Positions 36,355 to 51,100 of a stretch of DNA of 64,000 bases are shown piece after piece. This DNA comes from Seison nebaliae (lineage: Eukaryota > Rotifera > Pararotatoria > Seisonacea > Seisonidae), in assembly GCA_023231475.1 (NCBI GenBank), contig JALJEE010000735.1:1-64000 (forward strand), read 5' to 3'. The translations under genes and the position numbers were made by a program. The notes under the pieces were generated by a model, which searched no databases, was not told the origin of the DNA, and worked only from the letters and a program-made list of their open reading frames with translations. The number at the start of each line of letters is the position of its first letter. Position 1 is the first letter of the stretch.

Positions 36355-39300
36355 AAATTAATTTCGAGAATATAAATCTTCGTAATAAGTGAAAATTAGA
36401 TAGAATATATAAAAATATTTATATCTGATATAACAATAAATCAGATAAATGAAAAAGAGAATGGTGAGTGGAACGAAATGTCTAAAAGAAGAATAAGTTT
36501 TGGGGGAAATATGATAGAAAACATAAAGAATTAATCTCGTGAGTAATAAAATTAAAAGGAAAAGAAGAAAAAGAATAAATTTCAAGAATTGACAAAGCAA
36601 TGTCAAAACGACTGACAGGAGAATGAAAAATGACTCAATTGTCGTTAGAATCTTGATTTTCTGATTAATTTATTAAGTGATCTATAGCTCCTGTCAGAGA
36701 GGCAACTATAATCATTTTAAATATACCAACGATTTCTTCTTATAAACTTTCACTAATGTCCCATTCACTAATTCGTCGTATGATTGAAACTCCGTAAACT
36801 TTCCCAATACTCAAACTAGAAATTTTAACAAAGAATAAATGTCGAGAACCAAACTTCATTAATTTTCTTATTGTCAAAATTAACAACTAAGTATGTCACT
36901 TAATATGTTCATCTGCTCTTGAAAGAAGACGAGATAAGAGTAATTGACATCTTCCTAATTTATTACAAGTCATTGACATTTCCTTCTTTATCATGCTGCT
37001 ATTTCACAATTCTCACTCAAAAAATCTATAGTCAAATTTCCGACATTCATAAACTTTCACTGCTTTATGTTTATCGAGAATAATTTGAATGATATTCAAT
37101 GACCAATCTGTCAAATAATATAATTTTTGTTTGTTACATAATAATATGACATTTACTGTTCTTACAACGAAAGAGATGAAAAGAAATGAAATATATAAAA
37201 TCTAAAAGAAGAATCTAAACAAATTTTTAGAGATATAAATTTGTTCAATTCGGTTTTGAGCGACAAATCGCTTTTCCTGTAATAATAATAAAATTTTCAG
37301 AAATGAATGAAACTGCTGAAGAGAATGAAGGAGAAATGGAAAAGAAATTTGTTTCGAATCCAAATCATCTGACGATTTGTGGATGATGAATGATTAAATT
37401 CACAACAATCTGTTAATGTTGAAATATATCAAGTTTTATTTACGATTATTGGAGAGGTGTCGATATATGTTTGTATATAAAGGAAAGACGTTCTTCCCTC
37501 ATACATCATTTCAGAAATTGCGGCATGTCATAAACATTATTGTCATTTTACTTTTGTTATGCTGATTACAGTAACTGAAGATGGGTGATGAAATGTCGGC
37601 AATTGGAAGGGTGGCATCGAACACCCGCTAATACAGAATTTTTAGACGTCATTACTCTCATTGCATTTGATTTATTACCTGTCTCCTATTTGCAGAATCA
37701 TTATTTATTCTCTACCTTTCGTTATCCACGAAGGTGAATAAGAAAAGAAATTTTTACGATGATGATAATTGAGATAGTGCATAGTTCGTATTTTGAATGA
37801 CGACTGACGAAATGGATAGAATGCAAAATTGAAAATATAAACAATAACTTGCCAATAGATCAATCATTCTATAATGAAAGAGAAAGACGAGAACTGAAAT
37901 GAGATTTATGTTGATTAAATGAAAACCGATTTACGAAATGGATGTGACTTCCTATTAAAGAAATGGATAACAGGTTCGATGTTTACACTCAAATGATTTG
38001 AAATGATAGAAAAAGATTAAATTCAATTAATTTTTTGACAGTTTTCACTAATTTTCCAACAATAATATCGCAACACTTAACAATAAATTCTCCCCATTGT
38101 TCTATTGATATTAGTTATGTGAAATTTTTCCTGAAAAGATGACGAACCACATTTACCAATTTTATCGATGGCTTTAATTGATGGATATTAGTCAAAAGAT
38201 TAATGAATCAGATAACGAATTACTAAAGAATTATATATTAATGAATATATACAAATACATCTTCGAATGAAGACAAACATCGTTAAATGTTAAGATAATC
38301 TATACTTTACTCCACATATGTACCTTGTCCAATACAAGCCAAACCAATTTCTTTTTGGATTCTCGAAAATGGCTAATTTCATTCTTACTGTATTATTATT
38401 AAAATTGAATTTAAAAATAACTAAATTAAAGATCGAATAAATTTAATTAAATTAAAACGGCACATTCTTCTCTCACTATTATAAAAGTTTTCTATAACTC
38501 CATTGTCGTTAAGGTTCTTCACTAATCATTAGTTTCGAATCATCGACTTTTCTTCACCATATATAAACTTTCTCAAAAAAGTGACTAAACGGCAATTTTC
38601 TCTAACACATTTTACTTTACAGAAAATTCCCCAGATTGTTCCAATATAGAAGTTTCATCAGCCTACTGTCAATTAAATGGAAAGATGTCAGAATTGTTGA
38701 CAAAATATTTTATTAGACTTTAAAAACTTGTATAGATTCTTATCAACATTTTTAAAATAAATTTATTATATAACTTGATATCATTTGCAGACAAAATTTA
38801 TGCATAATGTCGTAATGTGCAAAAAGACGTATTAAGATGTATATTCATAAAAATTGTTACTTTTTTAGAAAATTTAATTTAGACTCTGAAAAAGAGTGGG
38901 AACATTAATTTCAAATGAGATGTATTCATTGTCTAGTTTAGAAAATAATCAGTGTCATTCGAATACGAGAAATTCCTGAGAAAAACGCCAATAAATTTTT
39001 TCGTGCAACAAAATGAGTCGTCTTGACGAGAACTTTCGGGAAATTTTAATATGAAGAGTTTTCTCAAACGTTTATGAGAAGTTTTCTTTGTTGTTCTTTT
39101 CTTTTTCAAATAAAAATACTGACTTTTGGACATGGGAAATATTTGGGAATGGAAGAAAAATTTTAAGCACATTTGCATTGAATTTCACTTAAACTAACAT
39201 GTAATGAAGAGAATAGACAAGAGTGTTTTACGCCATGTGTCAAATCTTTGTCACATTTCTTTCATGGCAATGTTCGACACCGCTTTGATGATAAGTATCA

Positions 39301-42162
39301 TTTGATTTGAACGAAAATTTATGTTTATACATTTGCACTCTCCCATACACATAGACACATCTCATAACATGTACATATAATTTAAGCATGCTAACAGTTC
39401 CGATGATACCAATAAAAGAGATATAATCATAAAGAATTAATGGAGATTATTTATTCGTCGTATTCATTTTCAGCCACCTCTCTAGTAATGTCTAATCAGT
39501 TTTCGAAGAGATAACATCTAATTGAGAAATATTAAATAATTAATTAACATAAATATTTGTGCACATTCATCGACATCGAGTTACGTAGTAGTTAAAATAA
39601 GACATATCTTCCTGTTGTCAATTCTGACACTTTTCTCAAATGATTGCACATCAAATCATTCTATGAGCATTATTCTAAATGGATCAATTGACTCCAATTG
39701 AATGGAATAAGTGAGCCGGATAAAAGAAGGAATAGAATGAAAGGGAGAGGAAAGAATATGACAAAGATGCACGAAAATTGGAAATGTTTCACAGATCGAA
39801 CGACTAACTGACTGAGATGATTTGGGAAGGAGAGATGGAAAATTGAATAATAGGATGTGAAGATGATGATCGATAAGTTTTTAAGTTGAACATTCAATTT
39901 GTGTTAAAGAATTTTTGTTAAAGAATGAAGGAATATAATTCAACATATTCAACATAACTTACATAGTTAATGGAAATATATTTGATTGATGCAAATGAAA
40001 GGAAAATGATAAATCTAATTCATCATCATATTTCGACATTGTCAATCATTACCTCACGTTGGAACATGAAATAATGAAGAAAAATAACAGAATAACATTT
40101 GATATTTGACGACTGACATTTACGTCACTGGCATTTCTGATAGGCGATGAAACATTTTGATTGAAGTCGATTGAAAAGGATTGGCAGTTTCTCAATAATT
40201 CTAAGTGATTGGTTTGAGAGGTCGAAAAATAATTTTCTATTTTAATTGAATCAACAAACTCTCTAACATTCTTCTTCCATTAAATGATACTGACCATCAT
40301 AATTATTGTAGTCTGTGAAACTTTCCTATTGACTAGTACAACAAACAAGAAACGTGGTAAAGAAACGAAACGGAGACAGCATTCGAAATGAACCATATTA
40401 AAAATAAGAAAATTGAATAGATGAGAGTAGAAAGTGAATACAAAACTGACAGTAATAGTTTTTAGCGTTTTGATTGACGAGCGTCCGCTAACTTGATTGA
40501 TGAATTCTATATGTACTTCATTCATTATCGTTAATGTTTCTTCCCACCTTCAACCAATTCTTCACTAACTTAAATTCGTTTTCGATTTCATTCAACACTC
40601 AATTCTATCGTTTTAAAATAATCAATTATCCCACACTTTCACCATCCTCCTCACCAGTTAACAGTTTTTAATGATATATGATGTAACTTTGATTGGGGGA
40701 CAGTTCTACTCCTTTACGAGTTCTACTCCCTGGTAAAGGAAAAACGGGTAAATCTACTCCTTCTACACCGGACAGTTCTACCCTTTTTTCGAAATATTCC
40801 TACAGTTTTACTCCTTTTTCTAAAAAATTCGGACAGTTCTACTCCTTCTTTTACTCCCGTTTTTAAGGGATTCTATCTGTCCGTTTTTTTCCAGTTTAGG
40901 TGTAGAAATTCGAAGGAGTAGAACTGTCCGGGAACAGTAGCTTTATCAATTTCATTTTTAGAATGAACAATTTCTAATCCATCAAAATTCCGTGATTTCT
41001 TTACGAACTTTAACTTTCAATAGTCTATTTGAATATTTTGAGAAAAGTTTTCAGAACGTCATATTAACAATCACATCCAACACATTCAATATTAAATTAT
41101 GAAATAATTTATATTGATCAAATTCATTTATTAATCTCTACTAACATCTTCAGTCTACTCCGTTTTATATACAATATATTGAGTGTCTTATATTCTATCC
41201 CACCGATATTGTATCAACAATACGTGTCGATCGTATGAAGATGGAAAAGATGAAGAAAACTTTCATTGTTGATCTATGTGATTCTGAACGAGTGTTAGAT
41301 GCTCTTCTTGCCAGAGGCAAGAATATGCACACTATTAATAACAAGTTGTTCAATATTATAAGTAAATTCACCACTTTTAGTAAGAGACAAATTTAAACTG
41401 GTATTCTTTATCAATTTCTTGATTCTAACAGAACCTTAATGGACAATTCTTCCTCTTTAAACCCAAATTTTCAAGAAAGATAAATGAGTGAAAATTATTT
41501 ATTACTATTCCTACTCTAATAATCCATGCTGACTACAAATATGGTATCTACGTACAATTTGGAGATGTCTGGTGAAGACATATGTCAATCAATGCTCAAC
41601 AAATATTCCTCTCGATTATATTAATAACTTTTGTATTTCGATGTTTTCATCACTCAATATAAAATTTCATTTGCTATTTCCAACCCATTTCCCATTATCG
41701 TTCATATGATAATATGTCGGTGTTATATATAACCAATTCCAATTCACATTCTCTCATCCAATTCCCAAATTTTTTCTTATCAGTTTTCTCAAAAATATTT
41801 CTCCTTTCTAAATTAAAAATATGCATTTCATTCAAATTTCAAGGGTCTTTTAAAAAACTTGATCTTAATCTTTAAATTTTCGAATAAACTTCTCTGGAAA
41901 TTGAACTACAAATTAAAGTACAAATTAAATTAAAATTAAATTTCAATTTTCATAATTTCGAAAGTAAAAATTAAATTATTATTATTATAAGACTATTAAA
42001 ATTAAGCGAAATATTTAAAATGGAGGATGAATGCATATTGCGTTAACAATCATAATTTGATTGTGACGGTTGTCATTGATACGTAAATACAATTTGTGAT
42101 AATAAATTCTAATTAATCTGAATATTTTTCTATAATTACTGTACTGGATATAGTACAGTAAA
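36355..42162. other. Long gene-poor stretch
   Basis: About 5.8 kb. Apart from the inverted-repeat element at 40698-40929, I see only short unsupported open frames. One at 41235-41396 on the plus strand (53 codons, beginning MKMEKMKKTFIVDLCDSERV) looks a little more protein-like than the rest, but has no splice partners or homologue that I know. The remainder may be regulatory for the flanking genes. Confidence 0.5.
40698..40929. mobile_element. Small inverted-repeat element with internal GGACAGTTCTACTCC copies (MITE-like)
   Basis: The element starts with GGACAGTTCTACTCCTT (40698-40714) and ends with its exact reverse complement (40913-40929). Inside are further direct, slightly varied copies of the same 15-mer near 40717, 40772, 40800 and 40833. 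No coding capacity. A clear target-site duplication is not visible. The core GGACAGTTCT also occurs in both arms of the element at 27653-28239. Confidence 0.85.
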
Positions 42163-45100
42163 ATGGAAACAAAGAAAGATGACTATCGAATAGAACATGG
42201 AGTTCAAATTGATCCCAATGTCATATCATTAACACAATGCCAAAAGGGTAAAAATTATATGGTACGAATAACCTTATTGAATTTGGATCAGAAACCTAAA
42301 AAAATTTCAGTGATCAAATCGAATGATCCAAATTGGTTGTTAAGTGCAAAGCAACCAATAGTCTTCGAAATCACTCCTAAAAGCGAAGAGTCATTGTTTT
42401 ACGAATATAAATTTTCGTCGAAACATAATCCCCATAACACCAGTCCATATCGACCATTAAGTGAAGGTGTTCTTGAAGTGTTAATCAATAAAAGTACAGC
42501 AAAAATTCCTTATTCGATTTATGGTGAATGTGCAGAAATCATATTTGACGGTGCATCTCTTTCTTTCTCTGAACTTCTAACATTATTTTTAGAAATGAAT
42601 TTCACTTTTGATTTATTGTTAAATGATCCGAATGTATTTCTCCAAACAAATCTGAAAAATGTTGGTCGATACAAAGCTAACATTGAATTCCGACCGAAAG
42701 ATCCTCATATTTTTGTGAATATGAAGAAAAGTGTTGCTACTCCTGGAGAATCATTACCATTCGAAATTGGTGTTGATGTTACTAACGAAATTTCAATTAC
42801 CACAGGAATAAAGTTTCTCCATAAATTTTTTCATTCTAAATACAACAAATATTTTTTTCAGTGTCTTCGTTAACGATATGTTATACCCAAAACCGATACT
42901 TGTTACGGCCGAAGTGAAAATTTGTAGTTTAGATCTGATATCTAAGAATACTCAACAAAAAATTGAACGAATCGACTTTAGTTCCGTTTATTATGGTTGT
43001 GACTATTTTCGTGAAGCATTGATCTTCAACAAGTCGAAATTTCCCATACAATTCTTGATTTTTGCTGGTACAACAAATGATGGACAACAAGATGTTAAAA
43101 TTTTCAGTTTTTCCATAATCACAATAATTTCAGAATACGGAGGATGAAGATGGTGATTTTAAAGGTGCTAATAAGAATGATCGAGTTTTCGGAGCGTTTC
43201 CAACCCAAGGTGAATTACGACCATTCGAGAAGAGGAATGTGGTATTCCGTTTTTCCCCACGAATGAAAGAGCCTGCCATCGGTTTTAAATCGACAGAAAT
43301 TGTACCGTTCGAGAAAGAACATTCGATGATTATTTATATTGTTGATGTTGTTAGATGGACACAATCGACTAGTATGTCAGATCCCGATAGTGCAGCGGCA
43401 AAATTTTGTTGTGTCACATTAACTGGTAATGTACATCCAGTTAATTTATCATTCGAACCGGATAATGCAATTGAATTTGGTGAAGTATTAGTTGGACAAG
43501 GAAAGAAGAAAGAATGCGAAGTACTCAATTTGTCTCGTTCAATGACTTTAAATATTAAATTTCAAAAATTGGCAAATTTCCATGTATGTCCGGAAATGGC
43601 ACAGATTAAACCACTTTCCAAACAACCATTCATTGTCATATTTACCCCCAAACAAATTGGAACGTTCAATTATTCGATTGGAATGGATGTGTTAGGACCA
43701 ATTGTAAAATCGGATTATTTTAATGCTCAACGTGGACCGTTCTATACGAGACATATCGAAGTAAATGCGGAAAGTATGCAGAAAGTAGATTATGAGAAAC
43801 TCGACGAAAAGTTCAATAAAATTGTAGAAGCAACGAAATATAAATATCCTAAGAAGTTAGAATCATTTATGATTCATCAATATTTTTATTTACTTTAGAG
43901 AAGCGAAAGAATTATACGACCCAATGTTAGAGATTTTTCACTGTTTCCATAGTAATTTTGGAATTTTTCTTTGATTTTTATGATAGTCCGAAAAATGTGA
44001 AAAGTTCTGAAAAATTATACAAAATTCGAAAAGAATTAGAATTGGAAGATTATGAGACTAATGCAATGGTAAGTGAAAGATACGCTTTGAATAAAGAAGA
44101 AAGACAAAAAGTAAAACAACATCGTAAATTGTATGATATTGAGAAAATGTCGAGACATGTGGAGAAACCACGAGACGTGATAACAGACCCGTCAAAAATC
44201 GAAGATACATTAACTCAATCGTCAAGTCTACTAAAAAGTTTCTTCATTTCATCTCAAATCTTTATAATAATTAATGAATTGAAGAGAAATCGTTATTCCC
44301 GAAAGAATGGCAATTAGTGAGTGCTAGAAATATGATTGCCGAAAGAAATGATCTTGAACAACTTACCACAGTAACATCGTGTCCAATGTATCCGAGAACA
44401 CAATTGCAGAAACAAAATACATCGGTAAAACTGAATCCTATCGAATCGTTACAGACAGTTTTTTGTTAGTCAATTTTCTCAAATGATGTTTCGCATAATT
44501 TCCTTCAGATCCAGAAACTCTCAATTTTGGAATTGTTCAGGTAAAATCATCATGTCGATTAAATTTATATGCATGTAATCAATTGGACATTCATATTTAT
44601 GCACAAATGGAAGTTTCTTTTCTTTTCATACGATTATTGTATAAATCTTTTAGACGGATATTGAAGAACTGAAACTATCTTTTCCTCGAAAGCAGGTCAT
44701 TCCTCCGAAAAGTAAAGCAATCTTCCCAATTTGCTTCCAAAGTGAAACGAAACAACATTTCCAACGGTTCATCTCTTAATTATCTTTTGATTAATTAAAA
44801 TGGTTTTTCGACAATTTATTTAGAGATATTAAATTTACAATAAATAAATCTTCCACTCGCACTATAAGAGTTACTGCCGAAGTGGCATCGGGCACATTAA
44901 ACTTATATCCTAAACATCATCTAATTTTAGGTACAACATGTGCCTCCAGTTGTCTACCGAACATAATCTCTCAATTCCATGGAATGGTAACATTAACCAA
45001 TCCGCAAGGTATACCAATGACTTTCCGATGGGAACGTGTATCGTCCGATGTTGGTGAACAATACTTTCAAGATTTTCATGAATCTGATTATCAAAGACAG

Positions 45101-48100
45101 AAAAATTACCACACAAAACAAGATAGAGGACATGAGATTGTGGAAGAAGATAATACTCAAATAGGTATCGATCCACCAGAAGGAGTTGTAGCAGGAAACG
45201 CAAGTATAATGTGTGAAGTCATTTGGAAATTGGATTACAATCATGTCACAGATAAGTATTTTATGGTTCTCTTTGCAAATGGCAGTCATAAGATCATGAA
45301 AGTTTCACTTTCTTTCACTTTAGCCAACATAACTTTTGTGGATCGTTCCATCGACTTTGGCATCATACCAACACACTTGCCATCTGAACGAACATTCTAC
45401 TTAGCTAACAAAAGTGATTGTTATGCGATATATGATATCGGAATGGATCCGAATGCTAAAGGAATTAATGTCAGTCCAAAGGTTGGTATGATAGCACCCG
45501 AATCATTTAGACCGATAACAGTAAGTGTGCAAATGCAAAAGGAAAATAAATTTGAAGTATTGCTAACCGTAAAATCGAGAACTGAAGCTGGTGGTACGAA
45601 GTTGAGAGTGAGTGGTTCAGCGTCAAATCGTTTATGTGAAATAGATCAACCGAAATTACTATTTGGATCTATATTTGCGAGAACTCGATCAACAATCCCT
45701 TTCAGATTATACAACGATACATCATGTATGAATACGGTGGAAATATCTTTTAGTCGTCAATCAGATTTCTGGATCACATTCTCATCAGACGTCTTAATGC
45801 AACAAAGATATTTGGGTAATTTCGATATACGACTTTTGGGCGATACCGCTTGTGATATGAATGATAATTTATTAATAAAAGATGAATATCCAACAGCTGA
45901 AAATCGTCGTTGCTTTCTCATCGTACCGAAACAAACGTCTATTGAATTAGTGTTGAATATTTATCCAGTTGAAGTAGCCACTTATGATTTCCCACTACCA
46001 ATGTTAGTGAATACACTCCAGAAACTTTCTTTGAGTGATTTAGATGTACAAAATTCAATTCCGTCTCCAACACATCGAACAGCAGAAGATATGTCTGTGA
46101 AAACGTTTTCGAAATCAACCAGTGATCTGGATCCTGTTGCTGAGAAATCGTCGTTCTCTTCTCAAATGAAACCACCAAAGAAAGTTGCAGTGATAAAGCG
46201 AATAGGAACGGTAGAGATATCGAACGATAGTCCTATTCGACAACCGAAATATACTGATGAATGTGGTTATTCATGGGAACCGTTGACATTTGAAGAAATC
46301 AGATTATTAGCCAAACAAAGACCAACTCCTTTAAGGAAGCAAAATAATGTTCATACAAGTTCAACGGAAGGAGATGAAAATCGATTACGTTTAAATAATT
46401 CGAATGAAGATCCGAAGAAAGGAATGGATAGTGCCGATACAAATATTCCATGGAGTAATGATGATCCGGCAGGAAAAACAATTTCGGCAACGGTTGTTCG
46501 ACCGATATTAGATATCAGTGAAGAATCTTTTACTTTCCATACATCGAGATTAATTCAAAATTTAGTCGAATCATCAACTTTCCTTAATTGTCGATCATTC
46601 AGTTTAACAAATCGATCAAAAAATGAAGTTCATTGGATGATCGATATGTCATATGATCCTGTTCATCCGAATATATTATACGATGGTGTATTTTCCATCA
46701 TTCATGGTAATATGGTCGGTTTCCCATCAGATCGAACCATCAAAGGACCAAGTGGATATTTATACGAAGGTGAAACAATTCCATTAAAAATTATTTTTTC
46801 TCCAAAATTACCTGGCACATATCAGGCAAAATTACCAGTAATTGTGAATAAAACTTCTGTTTATTCTCATTTAATATTATACGGAGAAATGCAGACACTT
46901 CGATTATCCAGTACACCATCAGATCTCAAATTTGAAACGGTTCCTTTAAACACCAAAATTAGCCAAACAATCAAGATCGAAGCATATGGTTATACGGGAA
47001 ATACGAAGTTATTTGTTAAAGTACCTTCGATCAATTCTTCGGATGAATCTGACGATGAAACGATACAACCACTATCATGTAAATTCGTTAATGGTAATGT
47101 TATTTCAGTTGATTCCGATACTCCCAATTTTAACATACCTGTCAGTTTGGAATTAGAAATTGAGTTCGTTTCCGATCGACCAATTTCTTTCGTTGCACCA
47201 CTTTACATTTATGATGAGAATAAAGTATCATACGAATTACCAGTTTCAGGATCGGCAGATAATTCAATGTTTTCGTCTTGTCGTTATTTAATGAATCACA
47301 ATTTCCATTATATGATCCATACTCTCCCGTTGACGGCTGAAGAGGGAGATAGTAATGGCTGTGGAACTAAATATTATTTGGAACCTATGCTAATGAGTTC
47401 TGATCAAATCATTAAGAAAGTTAATGAATATTTCGATTGTATGGGAGTTACTAAAACGATCGAAAAGAATACAATGGATAGTAGAGTGAATAAAGATCGA
47501 TTGAGACATTTCGGTTCAGAAAAATTGCAACAAAAGATCCACCACAACTATACTGAAGTTATTCGACATTCACAATTAAATCGCGCTTCTCATACTACTA
47601 TCGGAAAAGTCGATGATGCTGTTACGCTTTACAAACGAAGATTTTCGAAAGTACTTAAAATTTTACAAGTGTCACCCAGTTCCATACATTTGAGCACCAC
47701 AAATTGTATATTATCGTCAATGTTAACGAATGATGATTTTGGTAGGAAAAATTATGAACAATATTGTCGACTATTGAATGGATTACAAAGTTGGTTACGA
47801 CATTTCGGTTGGTCGAAATTTGCATATTCTCTCCATATACCCACATCATTCCAGAAAAACATAACCGGTTTTGGAGTTGCATATAAGAATAAGAAATTAC
47901 ATCGAGAACAGCCACCTCCAAGTAGTTTTACGATTTTTGAGATGATTGAAAATTTAAGTGGAATAAGAATACCAAATACATCAAGTATGCCGTCACAATA
48001 TGATGATAAGTTAACTCGAGCTAAATATCATTATTATCAACGGAAATTATTAATCGATTTCCTCAATGCCAATGGTGGATTAGTATCTCATATTAATCGA

Positions 48101-51100
48101 GAAATTTTGCTGGATTATCATGATTATGTAACTTTAATGCACTATTGGAAGAAGAAACAATCATATCCGAAATTATATTCAGTTGAAACGGAAGCAACCT
48201 TCACACCGGTTGAAATTCGGAAAGTTGGTTATCAATCATATAATCGATTGATGAATGATAGGACAATTTTGAATTCAAAACAACATACACTTCTTTGTTT
48301 AGATGCATGGATGACAATTCTTCTTCAATTAATTAAAATATTAGTCATATCTCGAATCGATGAATTATCATTTAAAACAGCAATTCAATCATTGGATGAA
48401 ATGCCGATGTCGATTTATCGTTCGGAAATTCCAACAAAGAAAGATATTGAAAGTAGTATGGTTCATGTGGAATCCAAATTAAAGAAATTACCACCACAAA
48501 ATTGTCGAATTTGTCTTAATCCTGTTTCATCAAATTTTTACTCAACATCTGAAAGATATTTATTGAAATGGATAAATTATGTTTATAACCGATATTTTGA
48601 AGCATTCTTTTTTCTTATTAATCACAACATGATTGCCCAACCTGGTGGGACGAAGGATAACGAAATGCTTTGTCTCAAACATGGCGAACAATTCGAAAAG
48701 AATATCAGCACAAATACACTCAATATCAAACAAGTAAGACGAAGAATATCAACTGAATCGTCACCGGAAAATCGCCAAAATGTTTTTAAAAAATACATTA
48801 GTGATAAAAGTGAGAAACTTCTACCGAATTTCATACCAGACACGATAAATAATTTTGCGGAAGATTTCAAAGATGGAATTGTAATTGGAATAATTTTATC
48901 AGCCTATTTCCCAATAATTATCGATCCGTTAATGCAAATGTATCCTAATCCTGTTTCGAGAGAAGAAAGAAAAAGTAATTGTAATCGAATAATTGATGCA
49001 TTAAAATTCCTGGGTTTAAATTTCGATATATCACCAGATGACATCGAACATTCCGATCCAATTATGATGTGTCTATTCTTCAGTTATTTGTTTCATCATC
49101 TTCCAAAAATGGTTCAACCGAAAAGTCTCGAGTTCAGTTGTGCATTAGGCGAATTTGCTATACAAACAATTCAATTGAGTAATCTGGCGAATAAGCCACT
49201 TCAATACAATGTTGCAATCGTTTTATTGAATGAAAGAAAAAGTAGAAAGAATGCTTACTCTGAAATTCTGGATGAAGTAACTGGTCAGCAGAAGAAAGGA
49301 CAGGACAGATCTCGAACAAGTATGAAAGCTGATTTGGAAAGTAATGTCTTCACTGTAAGTTCCACCAACATTACCATCCAACCAAATTCTAATGCCTCAT
49401 TGACAGTGACGTATAAAGGCCACATCGTCAGTAGTGAGAAAGCATTATTATTATTATATTGTAAGAAACAATATCCTCATCAATCGTCCAATATGATTTA
49501 TTTAATCACTTCTCGTACTCAACATGTAGCACCAAATGTTAGTAGTAAACAATTAATTCTTTATCATTTTCTTAAGTTTTTTTTGTTTTTTATTTCTCAA
49601 TAATCTGTTTATTTTTAACTTATGCTTTACTTTTTTTTGCTTCTGTTCTTAGGGAGATAGTGTAGCTGCTCAAACGGGAGTTCTTTTTTTTTTATTTCAT
49701 TTTCTATTTTAATATATATATAATTCCGTTCATTTTATTAAGCGTTATATCAAAGTGCAAACACCATTATACGAACCATATACGATACCGATTGAAGTTC
49801 GATATACAGCGAGACAAGGTGGAATTTACAATCTGAATTTACTTGAACGAATTGGAGATGACCCACTGCAACACTTTGAACCCATTAAAGAAGTGTCACG
49901 GTTACTTTTCAATTATAATTCCTTTATTTTCATTTAATCTAAACACAAATTTAGTGAAGGTAGAAGAGCTCTTCAAAAAATTATGAAAAGAAAACGGAAT
50001 ATATTGAATAAAATTGCTCAAATGGATCTACCAGAAGCTACACGAGACACGCCTGTCAAATATCGAACATTCTTCACTAAATCGGATTCTGTCTTCATTC
50101 CCAAATTAGAACCAGAAAAAGGAAGGAAGAAACAGAAAAAACAAGTGGAAATCAAGAAACAAAAACGGCATAAGAATATTTTAAGTGTTGTCGTTAATAT
50201 TACTTACTTACCGTTAACGATAGAGAAACGACATTGTACAATTGTTTTCCGTAATGAATATTTGGGTGAATTTACATATGAATTGGAAGGAATGCCTTTA
50301 TTGCCTCTACCACAACCATTCTCTTTGAAATATTTGGTTGCCTCTCCAGCTCCAACGGATCATTCAGCAAAAGATGATAATTCTTCCATGCGTTATGAGT
50401 ATAATCGAACTTCAGAAAGCGAAATTGGACGTCAAAATAGTGATAATCGTTTAACTGTACATACAGCAGGAAATACTAACGAAAATTCCTCAACTCGCAA
50501 GGCGGATGATAAAGTGACAACTGAAGTAAAATTTTTGGATCATAATGATGATGACAATAGTAGTCTGTCACATATTGAAAGTAATAACAAAATAAGTAGA
50601 ACTTCCAGAAGCAACACTAAAAGTTTACGTCGATCCCTTACACATCCCACTCCAAGTGCGGATCCTGGAAATACGGCTTCTAACTTAGCTGTCACATCGC
50701 CTATCCATACAAATTCATATACATATTATAATATTAATGTCAGTCCAACATATGATGCATTATCTGAAATGAATTTAAATTTGAATGCCAATCCAAAACC
50801 ATCAGCCCATCGGATATCAGACAATGTTATGTCGTCGCAGCATGTTGAAGTGAAAAAATTGAAAATTAACCCGGAAAAACCGATGATAAAAAATTATTCG
50901 CCACTAAGTGAAGAAAGTGTGATGATCTCTAACGTGAGACAAACAGTGACTATACCCGGAATCGACTTTCCACCAGAACAAGTCGAAAAGATATTGAAGA
51001 ATTTTAATCAGGAAACGATAAACAAATTAGGAATTGGAAAGAATAAGTATGCGGGACAAGTACCAACTCATATCATTTCAAAATCACACCAACAGAAATT

